Assembly (NCBI RefSeq): GCF_044430645.1
Contig: NZ_JAWUDN010000010.1
Coordinates: 152,592-216,591, forward strand
Origin: Ewingella allii
GTDB lineage: Bacteria > Pseudomonadota > Gammaproteobacteria > Enterobacterales > Enterobacteriaceae
Reading direction: 5' to 3'
DNA length: 64,000 nucleotides
The notes beneath the pieces were generated by a model. It saw only the letters and a list, made by a program, of their open reading frames with translations. It made no database searches and was not told the DNA's origin. The stretch's first letter is position 1. Every line of letters begins with the position of its first letter. Positions 42,332 to 50,557 of this stretch are shown one piece after another. A program made the position numbers and the translations under genes.

Positions 42332-42360
42332 TTGCTATCAACAATGTCACTCGATATTAT
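42332..42360 (+). promoter_or_regulatory. Sigma-70 promoter of the second tRNA-Asn gene
   Basis: -35 TTGCTA (42332-42337), 17-base spacer, -10 TATTAT (42355-42360), 18 bases before the tRNA. It differs in sequence from the promoter of the first copy, while the stretch next to the tRNA (CGCCCC.TTCAC.CGAT) is shared. Confidence 0.75.
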
Positions 42361-42378
42361 TCGCCCCATTCACGCGAT

Positions 42379-42454
42379 TCCTCTGTAGTTCAGTCGGTAG
42401 AACGGCGGACTGTTAATCCGTATGTCACTGGTTCGAGTCCAGTCAGAGGAGCCA
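42379..42454 (+). tRNA. tRNA-Asn (anticodon GTT), second copy
   Basis: Identical in all 76 bases, by reading, to the copy at 40956-41031, with the anticodon at 42412-42414 and encoded CCA. Confidence 0.98.
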
Positions 42455-42459
42455 AATTA

Positions 42460-42496
42460 GAAAAGCCCGCTTAGGAAACTAAGCGGGCTTTTTGCT
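42460..42496 (+). terminator. Terminator of the second tRNA-Asn gene
   Basis: AAAAGCCCGCTTAG-GAAA-CTAAGCGGGCTTTTTGC; one base pair shorter on each arm than the first copy's terminator, so it belongs to the duplicated unit. Confidence 0.9.
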
Positions 42497-42521
42497 TTCC
42501 GATTCAAATCGTTAGAGCTAC

Positions 42522-43190
42522 TTATCCCACCCTGACTGAATGGGTCAATATCTGGCGGAACTTGTCTATGTCGCAGATAACATACTCATTCGCGTTTTTT
42601 TGGATGTAGTTCTCTTCCATCAGCTGATTGATCACCCGCCGATAGGTGCGCTCGGAGCAGCCGAAGCGTTCGGCTTCGCGGTAAACCTGGGAAAAATCCA
42701 CCAGCGGTTTTTGCTGCTGATAACGCTCGTAAAGGTCGGCGACGATGTTAAACACCAGTGGCTGTAAGAAGCGTTCCATGGTTTTTGCCATACCGCGTTG
42801 GTAGCTGAGGGATAGCAGCTGGCTAAGCCAAACGCCGACCTCCACGTGGCTGGTGAGGATGGTGTCCATCAACGCCAGCGGAATGACTTTCACCGCCATG
42901 GCCTCGTGAGCCACGACGGAAAACTGGCTGGGCGTCTGGGTGAGATATTCGATTTCACCAATGATAGTGTCACTGACAAAACGCTGGCCGAGGCTGAAGG
43001 TCTTACCGTTTTCGGCATTGTAATGCATGGTGTATTCGCCGAGGGTTATCCAGTACAACGCCTGAATCTCTTCCCCCTGGCGCAAAATGAACTCATCGGG
43101 GCCAATCACTTTGTCTTTGAGTGGCGCGGCGTGCACCGCGTCGCGCAAGATTTTGTATCCGCGCTGAGCGTATTGCTGAATGATTGTCAT
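42522..43190 (-). CDS. Crp/Fnr-superfamily regulator (YeiL-like, no N-terminal Fe-S cysteines)
   Basis: 222 residues. A cyclic-nucleotide-binding-like beta-roll (about residues 25-115, with LRQGEEIQALYWITLGEYTMHY and IIGEIEYLTQTPSQFSVVA), a long dimer helix, and a C-terminal winged helix with recognition segment FGCSERTYRRVINQLMEENYI. The N-terminus has no cysteines, so it is not an oxygen sensor of the FNR cluster type. Overall it recalls YeiL, another Crp relative linked to nucleoside genes in E. coli. It is divergent from the phosphorylase-permease pair and probably controls it (inference). Confidence 0.78.
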   Translation of the reverse strand: MTIIQQYAQRGYKILRDAVHAAPLKDKVIGPDEFILRQGEEIQALYWITLGEYTMHYNAENGKTFSLGQRFVSDTIIGEIEYLTQTPSQFSVVAHEAMAVKVIPLALMDTILTSHVEVGVWLSQLLSLSYQRGMAKTMERFLQPLVFNIVADLYERYQQQKPLVDFSQVYREAERFGCSERTYRRVINQLMEENYIQKNANEYVICDIDKFRQILTHSVRVG

Positions 43191-43306
43191 GATGTCGTCG
43201 CTCTCCGACCGGCCCGAAATAATAGTTAAGTGAGTAACGCCAACCCTGAGGATTACCCATCGCGCCGCTCGCGAAGTCGAGGGGCTGCTGAGACTAACGA
43301 TCGGCC

Positions 43307-43320
43307 CTGATCATTGTCAA
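43307..43320. promoter_or_regulatory. Possible Crp/Fnr-type operator
   Basis: CTGAT-CATT-GTCAA matches the TTGAT-N4-ATCAA type of palindrome at 8 of 10 arm positions (read on either strand). It lies midway in the 316-base divergent region between the Crp-like regulator and the phosphorylase gene. No other site is clear there. Confidence 0.35.
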
Positions 43321-43506
43321 TGCCCCTTGCACGATCCTCGCCCTGAGTCTCCTTTCTCCTACACCACTTTGCCTCGCCGCCATAGCCGCGCAGACCAGTA
43401 AAAATCAATTTTGTGATCGCCGTCGGCTAGGGTCGGACATTTGCCTTTTTCTACGCGCGAAGGGCTTTCTACCATGATGGCCTACATCCAGTCAGGAGGT
43501 CATCAG

Positions 43507-44217
43507 ATGACGCCACATATTAATGCCAACCCGGGCGATTTTGCCGAAACCGTGATCATGCCGGGGGACCCGCTGCGCGCCCAGTACATCGCCGAGACCT
43601 ATTTGACTGACGCCAAACGCGTTTGTGATACCCGCAATATGTTTGGCTTTACTGGCTACTATCGCGGCAAACCTCTCTCGCTGATGGCCCACGGCATGGG
43701 GATCCCGTCCGTCTCAATCTATGCCCATGAGCTGATTAACGAATTTGGCGTGAAGAAGCTGATTCGCATCGGCACCTGCGGCGCGGTGGATAGCACGGTG
43801 GACATGAGCAACGTGATTGTCGCCACCGGCGCGGGCACCTCTTCTTCCGCCAACCGCGACCGTTTTGGCGGTTACGACTTCGCCGCCGTGCCCGATTTTG
43901 ACCTGCTGCGCCGCTGCTGGACGGTGTCGCAGCATCGCCAGCTACCGACCCAGTTCGGCAACACCTTTACCAACGACCTGCTGTATGACAAACCCGAAGG
44001 CATGCTCCCAGCCCTCAAAAAAATGAATATTTTGGCAGTAGAAATGGAAACCTCGGCGCTTTACACCATCGCCGCGCAGTACCGCGCCAAAGCCCTAAGC
44101 CTGTTGACCGCCTGCGTCAATAGCGTCACCGGCGAAGAGCCCAGCGCAGAACAATTACAAAAAACGTTAAACAACATGTTTGAGCTGGCTTTAGAGACAG
44201 CAGTATTCAGCGATTGA
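43507..44217 (+). CDS. deoD: DeoD-type nucleoside phosphorylase paralogue lacking purine-site residues
   Basis: 236 residues from ATG 43507, which follows AGGAGG at six bases (the frame opens earlier without a ribosome site). It aligns with E. coli DeoD without gaps for over 220 residues. Phosphate and ribose site residues are kept: His4, Gly20, Arg24, Arg43, Arg87, and Glu179-Met180-Glu181. But catalytic Asp204, which protonates the purine, is Val (next to Asn-Ser), and its partner Arg217 is Leu. The fold and phosphorolysis chemistry are therefore expected, while purine recognition is probably changed. Encoded 22 bases before an NCS1 nucleobase permease. Confidence 0.85.
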   Translation: MTPHINANPGDFAETVIMPGDPLRAQYIAETYLTDAKRVCDTRNMFGFTGYYRGKPLSLMAHGMGIPSVSIYAHELINEFGVKKLIRIGTCGAVDSTVDMSNVIVATGAGTSSSANRDRFGGYDFAAVPDFDLLRRCWTVSQHRQLPTQFGNTFTNDLLYDKPEGMLPALKKMNILAVEMETSALYTIAAQYRAKALSLLTACVNSVTGEEPSAEQLQKTLNNMFELALETAVFSD

Positions 44218-44239
44218 TCTTATTTATAAGGCTTATCCG

Positions 44240-45772
44240 ATGACGAACTCTACACACTCACCTGCACCAAGCGGCCTCAAAGTCGAATCCAACGGGGTTA
44301 ACGCCGTACCTGAATCCGAAAGGTACGGCAGCCCTTCCGGACTGTTCCCCATTTGGTTTTCGTGGAACGTCTCCATCCTCGGTATCGCCTACGGGGTGTA
44401 TGTTTACTCGCTGGGACTGAGCCTGTGGCAGTCCATCACCGCCGGGATTATTGGGTATCTGCTCTCCTGCATTCTGGTGGGTATTCTAGCGGTGGGCGGC
44501 CCAAGAACCGGCCTGCCGACGCTGACCCAAACCCGTTTCTGCTTTGGTTATCACGGCAATAAATTCCCAACCCTGTTTGCCTACATCTCCAATATGGGTT
44601 GGAAAATTACCCTGATCACTCTGGCCTCTTCCACCGGCGCGGCGCTATTTGCCAAACTCTGGCCGACGGCCTTCGCGCTGGCAGAGGGCAAGCCGACGCT
44701 GATGTGCATCCTCGGCTGGTTTATTCTGAGTCTGGCATTAACCATGTCGATTGCGGTTTACGGCCACCAGCTGATTATGAAAGTCGAAAAATACATCGCC
44801 TGGCTGACCGGCTTTATGAGCATCATCTTTATCTTCCTGATGCTGCCACACATTCACTGGAACAGGCTGGGACAGGGCGCGGCGCACGGCGACCTGCTGA
44901 CTTACATCGGCGGCGTGGTGATGGCGATGACCATGGTGGGGCTAGGCTTCCTCAACTACGGCGGTGATTTTGCGCGCTACCTGCCGAAGAAAACCCCGGC
45001 CTCAAAAGTGATTTTCTGGACCACCGCGGGTATTTCGCTGCCAGTGAGCATTTTGCTGATCCTCGGCGCATTCTTGGCCGACAGCAACCCGGACCTCAGC
45101 GCAGCCGCCTCCCAAGCGCCGATTGCCTCGCTGACTAATCTGCTGCCGTTCTGGTTCTACGTGCCGTTTTCCATCGTGATCATTATCTCCCTGCTGGCGG
45201 CGGCGATCACCGGCGTCTACAGCTCAGGGTTGGCGCTGTTGGCGCTGGGCATACCGGCCAGTCGTGCCACTACCACCATGCTGAATGCCATTATTATCGG
45301 CTTCGGCGCGTTCTATCTGATGTTTATCTCCGACTCTTTCCTCTCCACCTTTCAGTCATTCTTGGCCTCAATCTCGGTGGTGATGGGCTCGGCGGGGGCG
45401 ATTGAACTGATCGACTTCCTGCGCCAAAAACGTTTGGGTTGGGATATTACTATGGCCAACAAAGCCGGATTCGGCGGCAGAAATGGCCGCTGGACCGCGC
45501 TGGTTGCGCTGTTTACCGCCACTATTGTCGGCCTTGGCACCATCACCTCGGGCGACCCGTACATCGCGCACATCGTCGGCTTCCTGCTGACGGACGAAAC
45601 GCGCCACAGCGTGTTCGCCACCGCGAATATCGGCGTGATTGTGTCGATGCTGGTTGGGGGCGGGATCTACGCCCTGTTGACCTTCGGCCTGAAAATCGCC
45701 CTGCCGGGTATCACTTCAGCGCCAGCCTCTAAGGCACCCACTCCGCCACTGAAGCCGCAAAGAACTCTTTGA
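44240..45772 (+). CDS. NCS1-family nucleobase/nucleoside permease (CodB-like)
   Basis: 510 residues, twelve membrane helices. NCS1 signatures: FPIWFSWNVSILGIAYGVYV in helix 1, GPRTGLPTLTQTRFCFGYHGNKFPTLFAYISNMGW, and LGFLNYGGDFARYLPKKTP. Relatives take up cytosine, purines, allantoin, hydantoins or thiamin precursors by Na+ or H+ symport. It is longer at both ends than CodB (419). Co-transcribed with the phosphorylase, so it may bring in the nucleoside or the base handled by that enzyme. Confidence 0.88.
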   Translation: MTNSTHSPAPSGLKVESNGVNAVPESERYGSPSGLFPIWFSWNVSILGIAYGVYVYSLGLSLWQSITAGIIGYLLSCILVGILAVGGPRTGLPTLTQTRFCFGYHGNKFPTLFAYISNMGWKITLITLASSTGAALFAKLWPTAFALAEGKPTLMCILGWFILSLALTMSIAVYGHQLIMKVEKYIAWLTGFMSIIFIFLMLPHIHWNRLGQGAAHGDLLTYIGGVVMAMTMVGLGFLNYGGDFARYLPKKTPASKVIFWTTAGISLPVSILLILGAFLADSNPDLSAAASQAPIASLTNLLPFWFYVPFSIVIIISLLAAAITGVYSSGLALLALGIPASRATTTMLNAIIIGFGAFYLMFISDSFLSTFQSFLASISVVMGSAGAIELIDFLRQKRLGWDITMANKAGFGGRNGRWTALVALFTATIVGLGTITSGDPYIAHIVGFLLTDETRHSVFATANIGVIVSMLVGGGIYALLTFGLKIALPGITSAPASKAPTPPLKPQRTL

Positions 45773-45786
45773 TTTTGAGTCGATAA

Positions 45787-45822
45787 CAAAGCCCGACTAA
45801 ACAGACTTAGGTGGGCTTTTTA
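45787..45822 (+). terminator. Terminator of the phosphorylase-permease operon
   Basis: AAAGCCCGACTAA-ACAGAC-TTAGGTGGGCTTTTTAC; a stem with one internal mismatch and a T-run, 15 bases after the permease stop codon. Confidence 0.75.
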
Positions 45823-45870
45823 CATTTCAACTTCCCCTTTCCTGAGTCGCAAAATTTTTTTTCCTCCTCG

Positions 45871-45899
45871 GGAATAAATCCCGCTGCGGTTCGTCTTAT
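45871..45899 (+). promoter_or_regulatory. Possible ECF-sigma promoter of the peroxidase operon
   Basis: GGAATAAA (45871) and CGTCTTAT (45892) are separated by the 16-base spacing typical of ECF promoters with a GGAA-type -35 and a CGTC-type -10. The predicted transcript would have a leader of about 35-40 bases before the peroxidase ATG. The operon encodes its own ECF sigma factor, so autoregulation is likely. Confidence 0.5.
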
Positions 45900-45942
45900 C
45901 TGCTCATTGCCCCACTTATGTCCTACTTTGTGAGCCGAACTT

Positions 45943-47031
45943 ATGCAACAACCGCGAAATTCACTCTGCCAGCAGCTTAAAAAGGCGCGGCAATCTCCCG
46001 GCTTTGGCCTTCGCCTTGGCATCATCGCCGCTGTTCCTCTTTTGATTTGTGTGCTGTTTGGCTGGGCCTGGGGGGCATTGACGCCTGACCGCCTGTCGCC
46101 GGACAAGTTGGTGAACGTGCTGGAGAAAACAGGCGGCGTGCATCCGGGATATCGGCGTAATCATGCGAAAGGGCTATGCGTTGCCGGCTATTTTGAGGGC
46201 AATGGTCAAGGCAGCGCGCTGTCAAAAGCCGATGTTTTTCGCGTCGAACGTACACCAGTGATTGGCCGTTTCGCCATTGCTGGCGACAATCCCAACGCCG
46301 CCGACGGCGCAGTTCCGGTACGCAGCATGGCATTACAGTTCAAATCGGACAGCGGCCAAGAGTGGCGAACCGGCATGAACGCCTTGCCATTCTTCACCGT
46401 CGCCACGCCGCAGGGCTTTTTGGACCAACAGACTGCCGCCATTCCCGACCCGGCGACCGGCAAACCCGATCCGGCCAAAATGCAAGCGTTCTTAGCCCAG
46501 CATCCCGAAGCGAAACCTTTCTACGCCTGGGTGAAAGGCAGGGTACCGACCTCAAGCTGGGCAAGTGACAGCTACAACAGCCTTAACGCCTTCCGCGTGA
46601 CCAATGCTCAGGGCGAAACCCGCGCCGTGCGCTGGAGCATGCAGCCGCAAACTGCGGCCACGCCTATTACCCCGCAGGATAAAACCGATCCCTTATTCCT
46701 GCAAAAAGACTTAAAGCAGCGACTGGCGCAAGGGCCGTTAAAATGGAATTTGGTGCTGACCGTGGCGGCCAACAATGACCCGACCAATGACGCCACCAAG
46801 GCATGGCCGGACGATCGGCAAAAAGTCACGGCGGGAACGTTGGTGTTGACCTCGGCGCAGGATCAGGCCGACGGCAATTGCCGCGACATCAACTATGATC
46901 CGCTGATTTTACCGGATGGCATATCAGGCTCGGATGACCCGCTGCTCAGCGCGCGTTCCGCAGCCTACTCCTCCTCCTTCAACCGCCGCACGCATGAAGA
47001 AGCGCAGGCCAAACAGGGTGCCGCATTATGA
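45943..47031 (+). CDS. Membrane-anchored catalase-related haem peroxidase
   Basis: 362 residues. One membrane helix near the N-terminus (LGIIAAVPLLICVLFGWAWG, about 25-45) puts the enzyme on the periplasmic side. The distal-haem His is in YRRNHAKGLCVAGYF, as in catalase-related peroxidases such as SrpA, and the proximal Arg-x3-Tyr pair is seen near the end (SARSAAYSSSF). It lacks most of the C-terminal half of true catalases. These proteins reduce peroxides using an external electron donor, here presumably the cytochrome b561 encoded next, whose start overlaps its stop codon. First gene of the ECF cassette. Confidence 0.88.
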   Translation: MQQPRNSLCQQLKKARQSPGFGLRLGIIAAVPLLICVLFGWAWGALTPDRLSPDKLVNVLEKTGGVHPGYRRNHAKGLCVAGYFEGNGQGSALSKADVFRVERTPVIGRFAIAGDNPNAADGAVPVRSMALQFKSDSGQEWRTGMNALPFFTVATPQGFLDQQTAAIPDPATGKPDPAKMQAFLAQHPEAKPFYAWVKGRVPTSSWASDSYNSLNAFRVTNAQGETRAVRWSMQPQTAATPITPQDKTDPLFLQKDLKQRLAQGPLKWNLVLTVAANNDPTNDATKAWPDDRQKVTAGTLVLTSAQDQADGNCRDINYDPLILPDGISGSDDPLLSARSAAYSSSFNRRTHEEAQAKQGAAL

Positions 47032-47585
47032 AAACCGTTAACCACTTCCACCCCTTGCTGCGCCTGGTCCACTGGGCGATGGCGATAATGATCGTCGCCA
47101 TGCTGTTTATCGGCGTCGGTATGGTCTCCACCGTTTCCAACCTTCACGCCTTTTTATACGCGCTGCACAAACCTCTGGGGGTGGCGCTATTGGTGCTGGT
47201 GCTGCTGCGGCTCTATTTGCGTTTTCGCTATAAAAAGCCCGCCCTGCCGGAATCTTTGCCTTCGCTGCAAAAACTGATAGCGCATCTCTCTCACTGGCTG
47301 TTATATGGTTTGATGCTGGCCCAGCCGCTGGTTGGGTGGGCGATGCTTTCCGCCGCGGGTTATCCGATAACCCTCGGGGCGGGCATTCAGCTGCCGCCGC
47401 TGCTGGCTAAAAACATTGACCTTTATGCCGTGCTGCGCCCGCTGCACACTGTATTAGCCTTGCTGCTGTTCTTCACTGTGATGATGCATCTGGCCGCCGC
47501 GCTGTTCCACGCGCTGATTTTGCGGGATGGCGTATTTGCCAGCATGACGGGCTATAAAAGCCGACCGCTAAAAGATGAAGGCTAA
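47028..47585 (+). CDS. Cytochrome b561-family di-haem membrane protein
   Basis: 185 residues, four membrane helices. Haem-ligand histidines lie in RLVHWAMA, ALHKPLGVALL, LSHWLLYGLML and the fourth-helix MMHLAAALFHALILRDG. The family carries electrons from ubiquinol in the inner membrane to periplasmic partners. Overlaps the peroxidase gene (ATGA) and the sigma gene (11 bases), so it very likely feeds electrons to the peroxidase. Confidence 0.9.
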   Translation: MKTVNHFHPLLRLVHWAMAIMIVAMLFIGVGMVSTVSNLHAFLYALHKPLGVALLVLVLLRLYLRFRYKKPALPESLPSLQKLIAHLSHWLLYGLMLAQPLVGWAMLSAAGYPITLGAGIQLPPLLAKNIDLYAVLRPLHTVLALLLFFTVMMHLAAALFHALILRDGVFASMTGYKSRPLKDEG

Positions 47586-48123
47586 ACATGAACCGAGCGA
47601 GGGGCTGCCCGTGAACTCCCTAACCGAAGATGAAATCAGAGAGATGCTGCCACACCTGCAGCGTTTTTCTCTGTGGCTGACGCGTAACCCGCACTCGGCG
47701 GAAGATCTGGTGCAGTCTTGTCTGGAGAAGGCGCTGACCGGCAAAAAGACGCTGGATAACCAGCAGAGCCTGCGCCCCTGGCTGTTCTCCATTCTTTATC
47801 GGCAATTTATCGATGGCGAGCGGCGCAAAAGGCGTTTTCAACGCATTCTGTCGCTGTTTACCGGCGAAGAAAATAACGTCGCGGCTTCCGCAGAAGAGTT
47901 ACTGATCCACGATGATATGCTGATCATCTTCAGCCAGTTACCCGTCGAGCAGCGCGCCCTGCTGATGCTGATTAGCGTGGAAGGCCTGAGCTATAAAGAG
48001 GCCGCGCAGGCGCTGGGTATTCCTTTAGGCACCGTGATGTCACGTTTGTCACGGGCCAGAAAACAGTTGCAGCAATGGGACGAGGCCGCGCCTTCGCCAA
48101 ATGCGTTGAGGAGATTGAAATGA
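47575..48123 (+). CDS. ECF-family RNA polymerase sigma factor
   Basis: 182 residues. Region 2 (LPHLQRFSLWLTRNPHSAEDLVQSCLEKAL, then RPWLFSILYRQFIDGERRKRR) and region 4 (LPVEQRALLMLISVEGLSYKEAAQALGIPLGTVMSRLSRARKQL) are complete, with a non-conserved linker between. ATG 47575 overlaps the b561 gene; GTG 47611, which has GAGGGG upstream, is a good alternative that would shorten the protein by 12 residues. It is followed by its anti-sigma factor with an ATGA overlap, the normal layout. Confidence 0.92.
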   Translation: MKAKHEPSEGLPVNSLTEDEIREMLPHLQRFSLWLTRNPHSAEDLVQSCLEKALTGKKTLDNQQSLRPWLFSILYRQFIDGERRKRRFQRILSLFTGEENNVAASAEELLIHDDMLIIFSQLPVEQRALLMLISVEGLSYKEAAQALGIPLGTVMSRLSRARKQLQQWDEAAPSPNALRRLK

Positions 48124-48890
48124 GCAGGCTTCCTCCTGAAGAACAGGATCTGCACGCTTACGTTGATGGGCAACTCGACGATGAGCAAAAAAAATGGGTT
48201 GAACACTATCTGCAAAAGCACCCTGAGGTTGCAGCGCAAGTGGCAAAATGGCGGGCCGATGCCCAGAGGTTACGCGTCTCACTTGATGAGTTTGTACCTT
48301 ATACCGCGCCTCGGGCGACGGATTTACAGCAGGTGCGCCAGCGGATTCGCAAAACCCGCCAGTGGCGATTATCCGTGGCCTTCAGCCTGCTTTTATCCAT
48401 CGGCATTGGCGGCATCGCGGGCTGGCAGCTGCATGCGAGCCAAGTGCAGAGCCAAATCTTGCCGATGGAAGACGCCGTGCAGGCTTACCGTTTAATCAAC
48501 GACGGCAATGTCAAAGCACTGGACGTGGTAGCCAGTACTCAGGGACAGATGGACAGTTGGATGGGCCGCAATTTCATCAACGGCGGCCTGCCGCCGAATC
48601 TGGAAAATTACGGTTTCAATCTGGTCGGCGGACGTCTGATGGTCACCGAGCAAGGCCCGGCGGCACTGGTGGTTTATCAGGATGCCAAGGGGACGCGCGT
48701 GACCTACTACATCCGCCCTTCCGGGCGAATGCAAATCGGCAAAGGCGAACGTAAAACCGACAATCTGATGGCGCAATACTGGAGCGATCAGCGCTATAAC
48801 TACGCGGTCATCAGCCCAGCTAACGATCAACAAACCGCCCCGCTGCAAAAGGCGCTAGCCCATTTCACCGGGAATCTTCAGTCGATTTAG
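48120..48890 (+). CDS. Transmembrane anti-sigma factor
   Basis: 256 residues from ATG 48120 (TGA of the sigma gene overlaps). The N-terminal cytoplasmic anti-sigma domain has the common LHAYVDGQLDDEQ start, but no zinc HxxxCxxC motif. One membrane helix (about 82-100, LSVAFSLLLSIGIGGIAGWQL) and a periplasmic sensor domain of about 150 residues follow. It would hold the ECF sigma inactive until an envelope signal, probably oxidative, is felt. Confidence 0.88.
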   Translation: MSRLPPEEQDLHAYVDGQLDDEQKKWVEHYLQKHPEVAAQVAKWRADAQRLRVSLDEFVPYTAPRATDLQQVRQRIRKTRQWRLSVAFSLLLSIGIGGIAGWQLHASQVQSQILPMEDAVQAYRLINDGNVKALDVVASTQGQMDSWMGRNFINGGLPPNLENYGFNLVGGRLMVTEQGPAALVVYQDAKGTRVTYYIRPSGRMQIGKGERKTDNLMAQYWSDQRYNYAVISPANDQQTAPLQKALAHFTGNLQSI

Positions 48891-48915
48891 TTGGATTGGG
48901 TGGAAGATAGACAGT

Positions 48916-48943
48916 AAAAGGCCGCCGAGAAGCGGCCTTTTTA
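48916..48943. terminator. Bidirectional terminator, ECF operon / yeeO
   Basis: AAAAGGCCGC-CGAGAA-GCGGCCTTTTT; a perfect stem with A- and T-runs between convergent operons. Confidence 0.9.
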
Positions 48944-48953
48944 GCAAAAAATC

Positions 48954-50366
48954 CTAGCGATACTTCCACAACCATTTACCACTCGCCAGTCGCCAGTAGA
49001 AGAAGCTGCCGCGAATGATCCAGTCGAGGCACATGCCGAGCCAGATGCCGATGACGCCGAAGCCGAGCACCACGCCGAGGGTGTAACCGGCGACGATGCG
49101 CCCGCCCCACATACTCAGCAGCGATACCCACATGGTGAAGCGCGCGTCGCGAGCCCCTTTCAGCCCGGCGGGTAATACCCAGGAGGCGGCCCAGAATGGC
49201 ATAAAGGCGGCGTTCAGCCACACCAGCATTTTTACCACGTGGATAACGTCATCTTCCTTGGTATAGAAAGAGGCCAGCACGCCCGCCAGCGGCATCGACA
49301 ATAGCGAAAGCGCGCAGAGGCCAATGGTTGAGAGCCAGAAAATATGTTTCAGCTGGTGCTCGGCCTGCCCCATCTGTCCGCGCCCCAAACGGGTGCCGAC
49401 CACAATGGTAGAAGTCGAACCCAAGGCGTTGCCCGGCAGGTTAATCAGCGAGGCGATCGACGCGGCAATAAAGTTACCGGCAATCACGTCAGTCCCCATC
49501 CCGGCGACGAACACCTGCGTCAGCAATTTACCGCCGTTAAACAGCACGGATTCAATACTGGCGGGCACGCCGATGCTCAGCACTTCCATCAAAATGCCGG
49601 TATTGAGACGTTTGAAATAGCTTTTAAGGGGAATGCGCAGTGCCGGATTGAAGCCGATCATCAGCACGTAAATCACCACCGCTGCGCCGATATAGCGGGC
49701 AATCGTCAGGCCCAATCCGGCACCGGAAAAGCCCAAACCGCCCCAGCCGAAGCAGCCATAAATCAGGACGCTACTGATAATAATGTTGAGGATGTTCATC
49801 CCGCCGTTGATAAGCATCGGGATCTTGGTATTACCGGCACCGCGCAAGGCCCCACAGCCGATCAGCGCGATGGCCGCCGCCGGATAACTCCACGCGGTAA
49901 TAGTGAGATAATTCAGGGCGAGGGCCTTAACCTGCGGCTCGGCACTGCCCGCTATCCAGTCAATAATATGCTCACCGGCGAACTCGATGCCGACGGCCAG
50001 CAGCAAAGCAAACAGGGTCATCAGCACTAAAGACTGCCGCGCCGCGTTGCGCGCGCGTTTGCGATCCAGCTTACCGAGGCTAAAGGCCACCACCACCGTC
50101 GTACCGAGGTCTATCGCGGCAAAAAAGGCGATCACCACCAGATTGAAACTGTCCGCCAACCCCACGCCGGCCATCGCTTCCTTGCCGAGCCAGCTGACCA
50201 GAAAGGTGCTGAGCACCCCCATGAGCAGCACGCACATATTTTCGAAAAATATCGGTACCGCGAGGGGAGTAATTTCACGCCAGAACAACACACGATAGGA
50301 ACGCCGTTTGTGATACCACTTGGTGCGCTCCAGCGCGTGTTGCACGGTTACTCTGATGTTTTGCAA
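48954..50366 (-). CDS. yeeO: YeeO-type MATE efflux transporter
   Basis: 470 residues, twelve membrane helices in two related halves. It closely follows E. coli YeeO over the core (KVLFWREITPLAVPIF-like start, LMGVLSTFLVSWLGKEAMAGVGLADSFN, CGALRGAGNTKIPMLING, VLPAGLKGARDARFTMWVSLLSMWGGR). E. coli YeeO exports flavins (FMN, FAD) and dipeptides. The start appears to be TTG at 50366, with GGAAC upstream. E. coli yeeO also lies near tRNA-Asn genes. Confidence 0.92.
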   Translation of the reverse strand: MQNIRVTVQHALERTKWYHKRRSYRVLFWREITPLAVPIFFENMCVLLMGVLSTFLVSWLGKEAMAGVGLADSFNLVVIAFFAAIDLGTTVVVAFSLGKLDRKRARNAARQSLVLMTLFALLLAVGIEFAGEHIIDWIAGSAEPQVKALALNYLTITAWSYPAAAIALIGCGALRGAGNTKIPMLINGGMNILNIIISSVLIYGCFGWGGLGFSGAGLGLTIARYIGAAVVIYVLMIGFNPALRIPLKSYFKRLNTGILMEVLSIGVPASIESVLFNGGKLLTQVFVAGMGTDVIAGNFIAASIASLINLPGNALGSTSTIVVGTRLGRGQMGQAEHQLKHIFWLSTIGLCALSLLSMPLAGVLASFYTKEDDVIHVVKMLVWLNAAFMPFWAASWVLPAGLKGARDARFTMWVSLLSMWGGRIVAGYTLGVVLGFGVIGIWLGMCLDWIIRGSFFYWRLASGKWLWKYR

Positions 50367-50412
50367 GATAGTTCCAGCTATGAGGTGAGGTCAGATGCCT
50401 GCTTTAAGAATG

Positions 50413-50444
50413 GTAAAAGCCCCTGCGATTTGCAAAGGCTTTTA
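50413..50444 (-). terminator. Probable terminator of the ABC/monooxygenase operon
   Basis: TAAAAGCCCCTGC-GATT-TGCAAAGGCTTTTA forms a stem with flanking A/T runs about 115 bases downstream of the last permease gene (minus strand) and upstream of yeeO. Confidence 0.5.
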
Positions 50445-50557
50445 TTATTGATATTTGGACATTTAATGCGCAACAAAAAACCCGCCTCGCGGCAAGGCCA
50501 CATCGGCACTGACATCACTCTTTGGCGCGATGAACATTCTGATACAAATCCCAGAGG

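Noticed and set aside
40956..42454. The tRNA-Asn pair as attL/attR of an integrated element
   Set aside because: No integrase gene and only one gene between the copies; both tRNAs are complete with promoter and terminator, so duplication is the simpler reading.
49344..50030. 228-codon plus-strand frame opposite yeeO
   Set aside because: Gln/His-rich antisense frame inside a gene that matches YeeO throughout.
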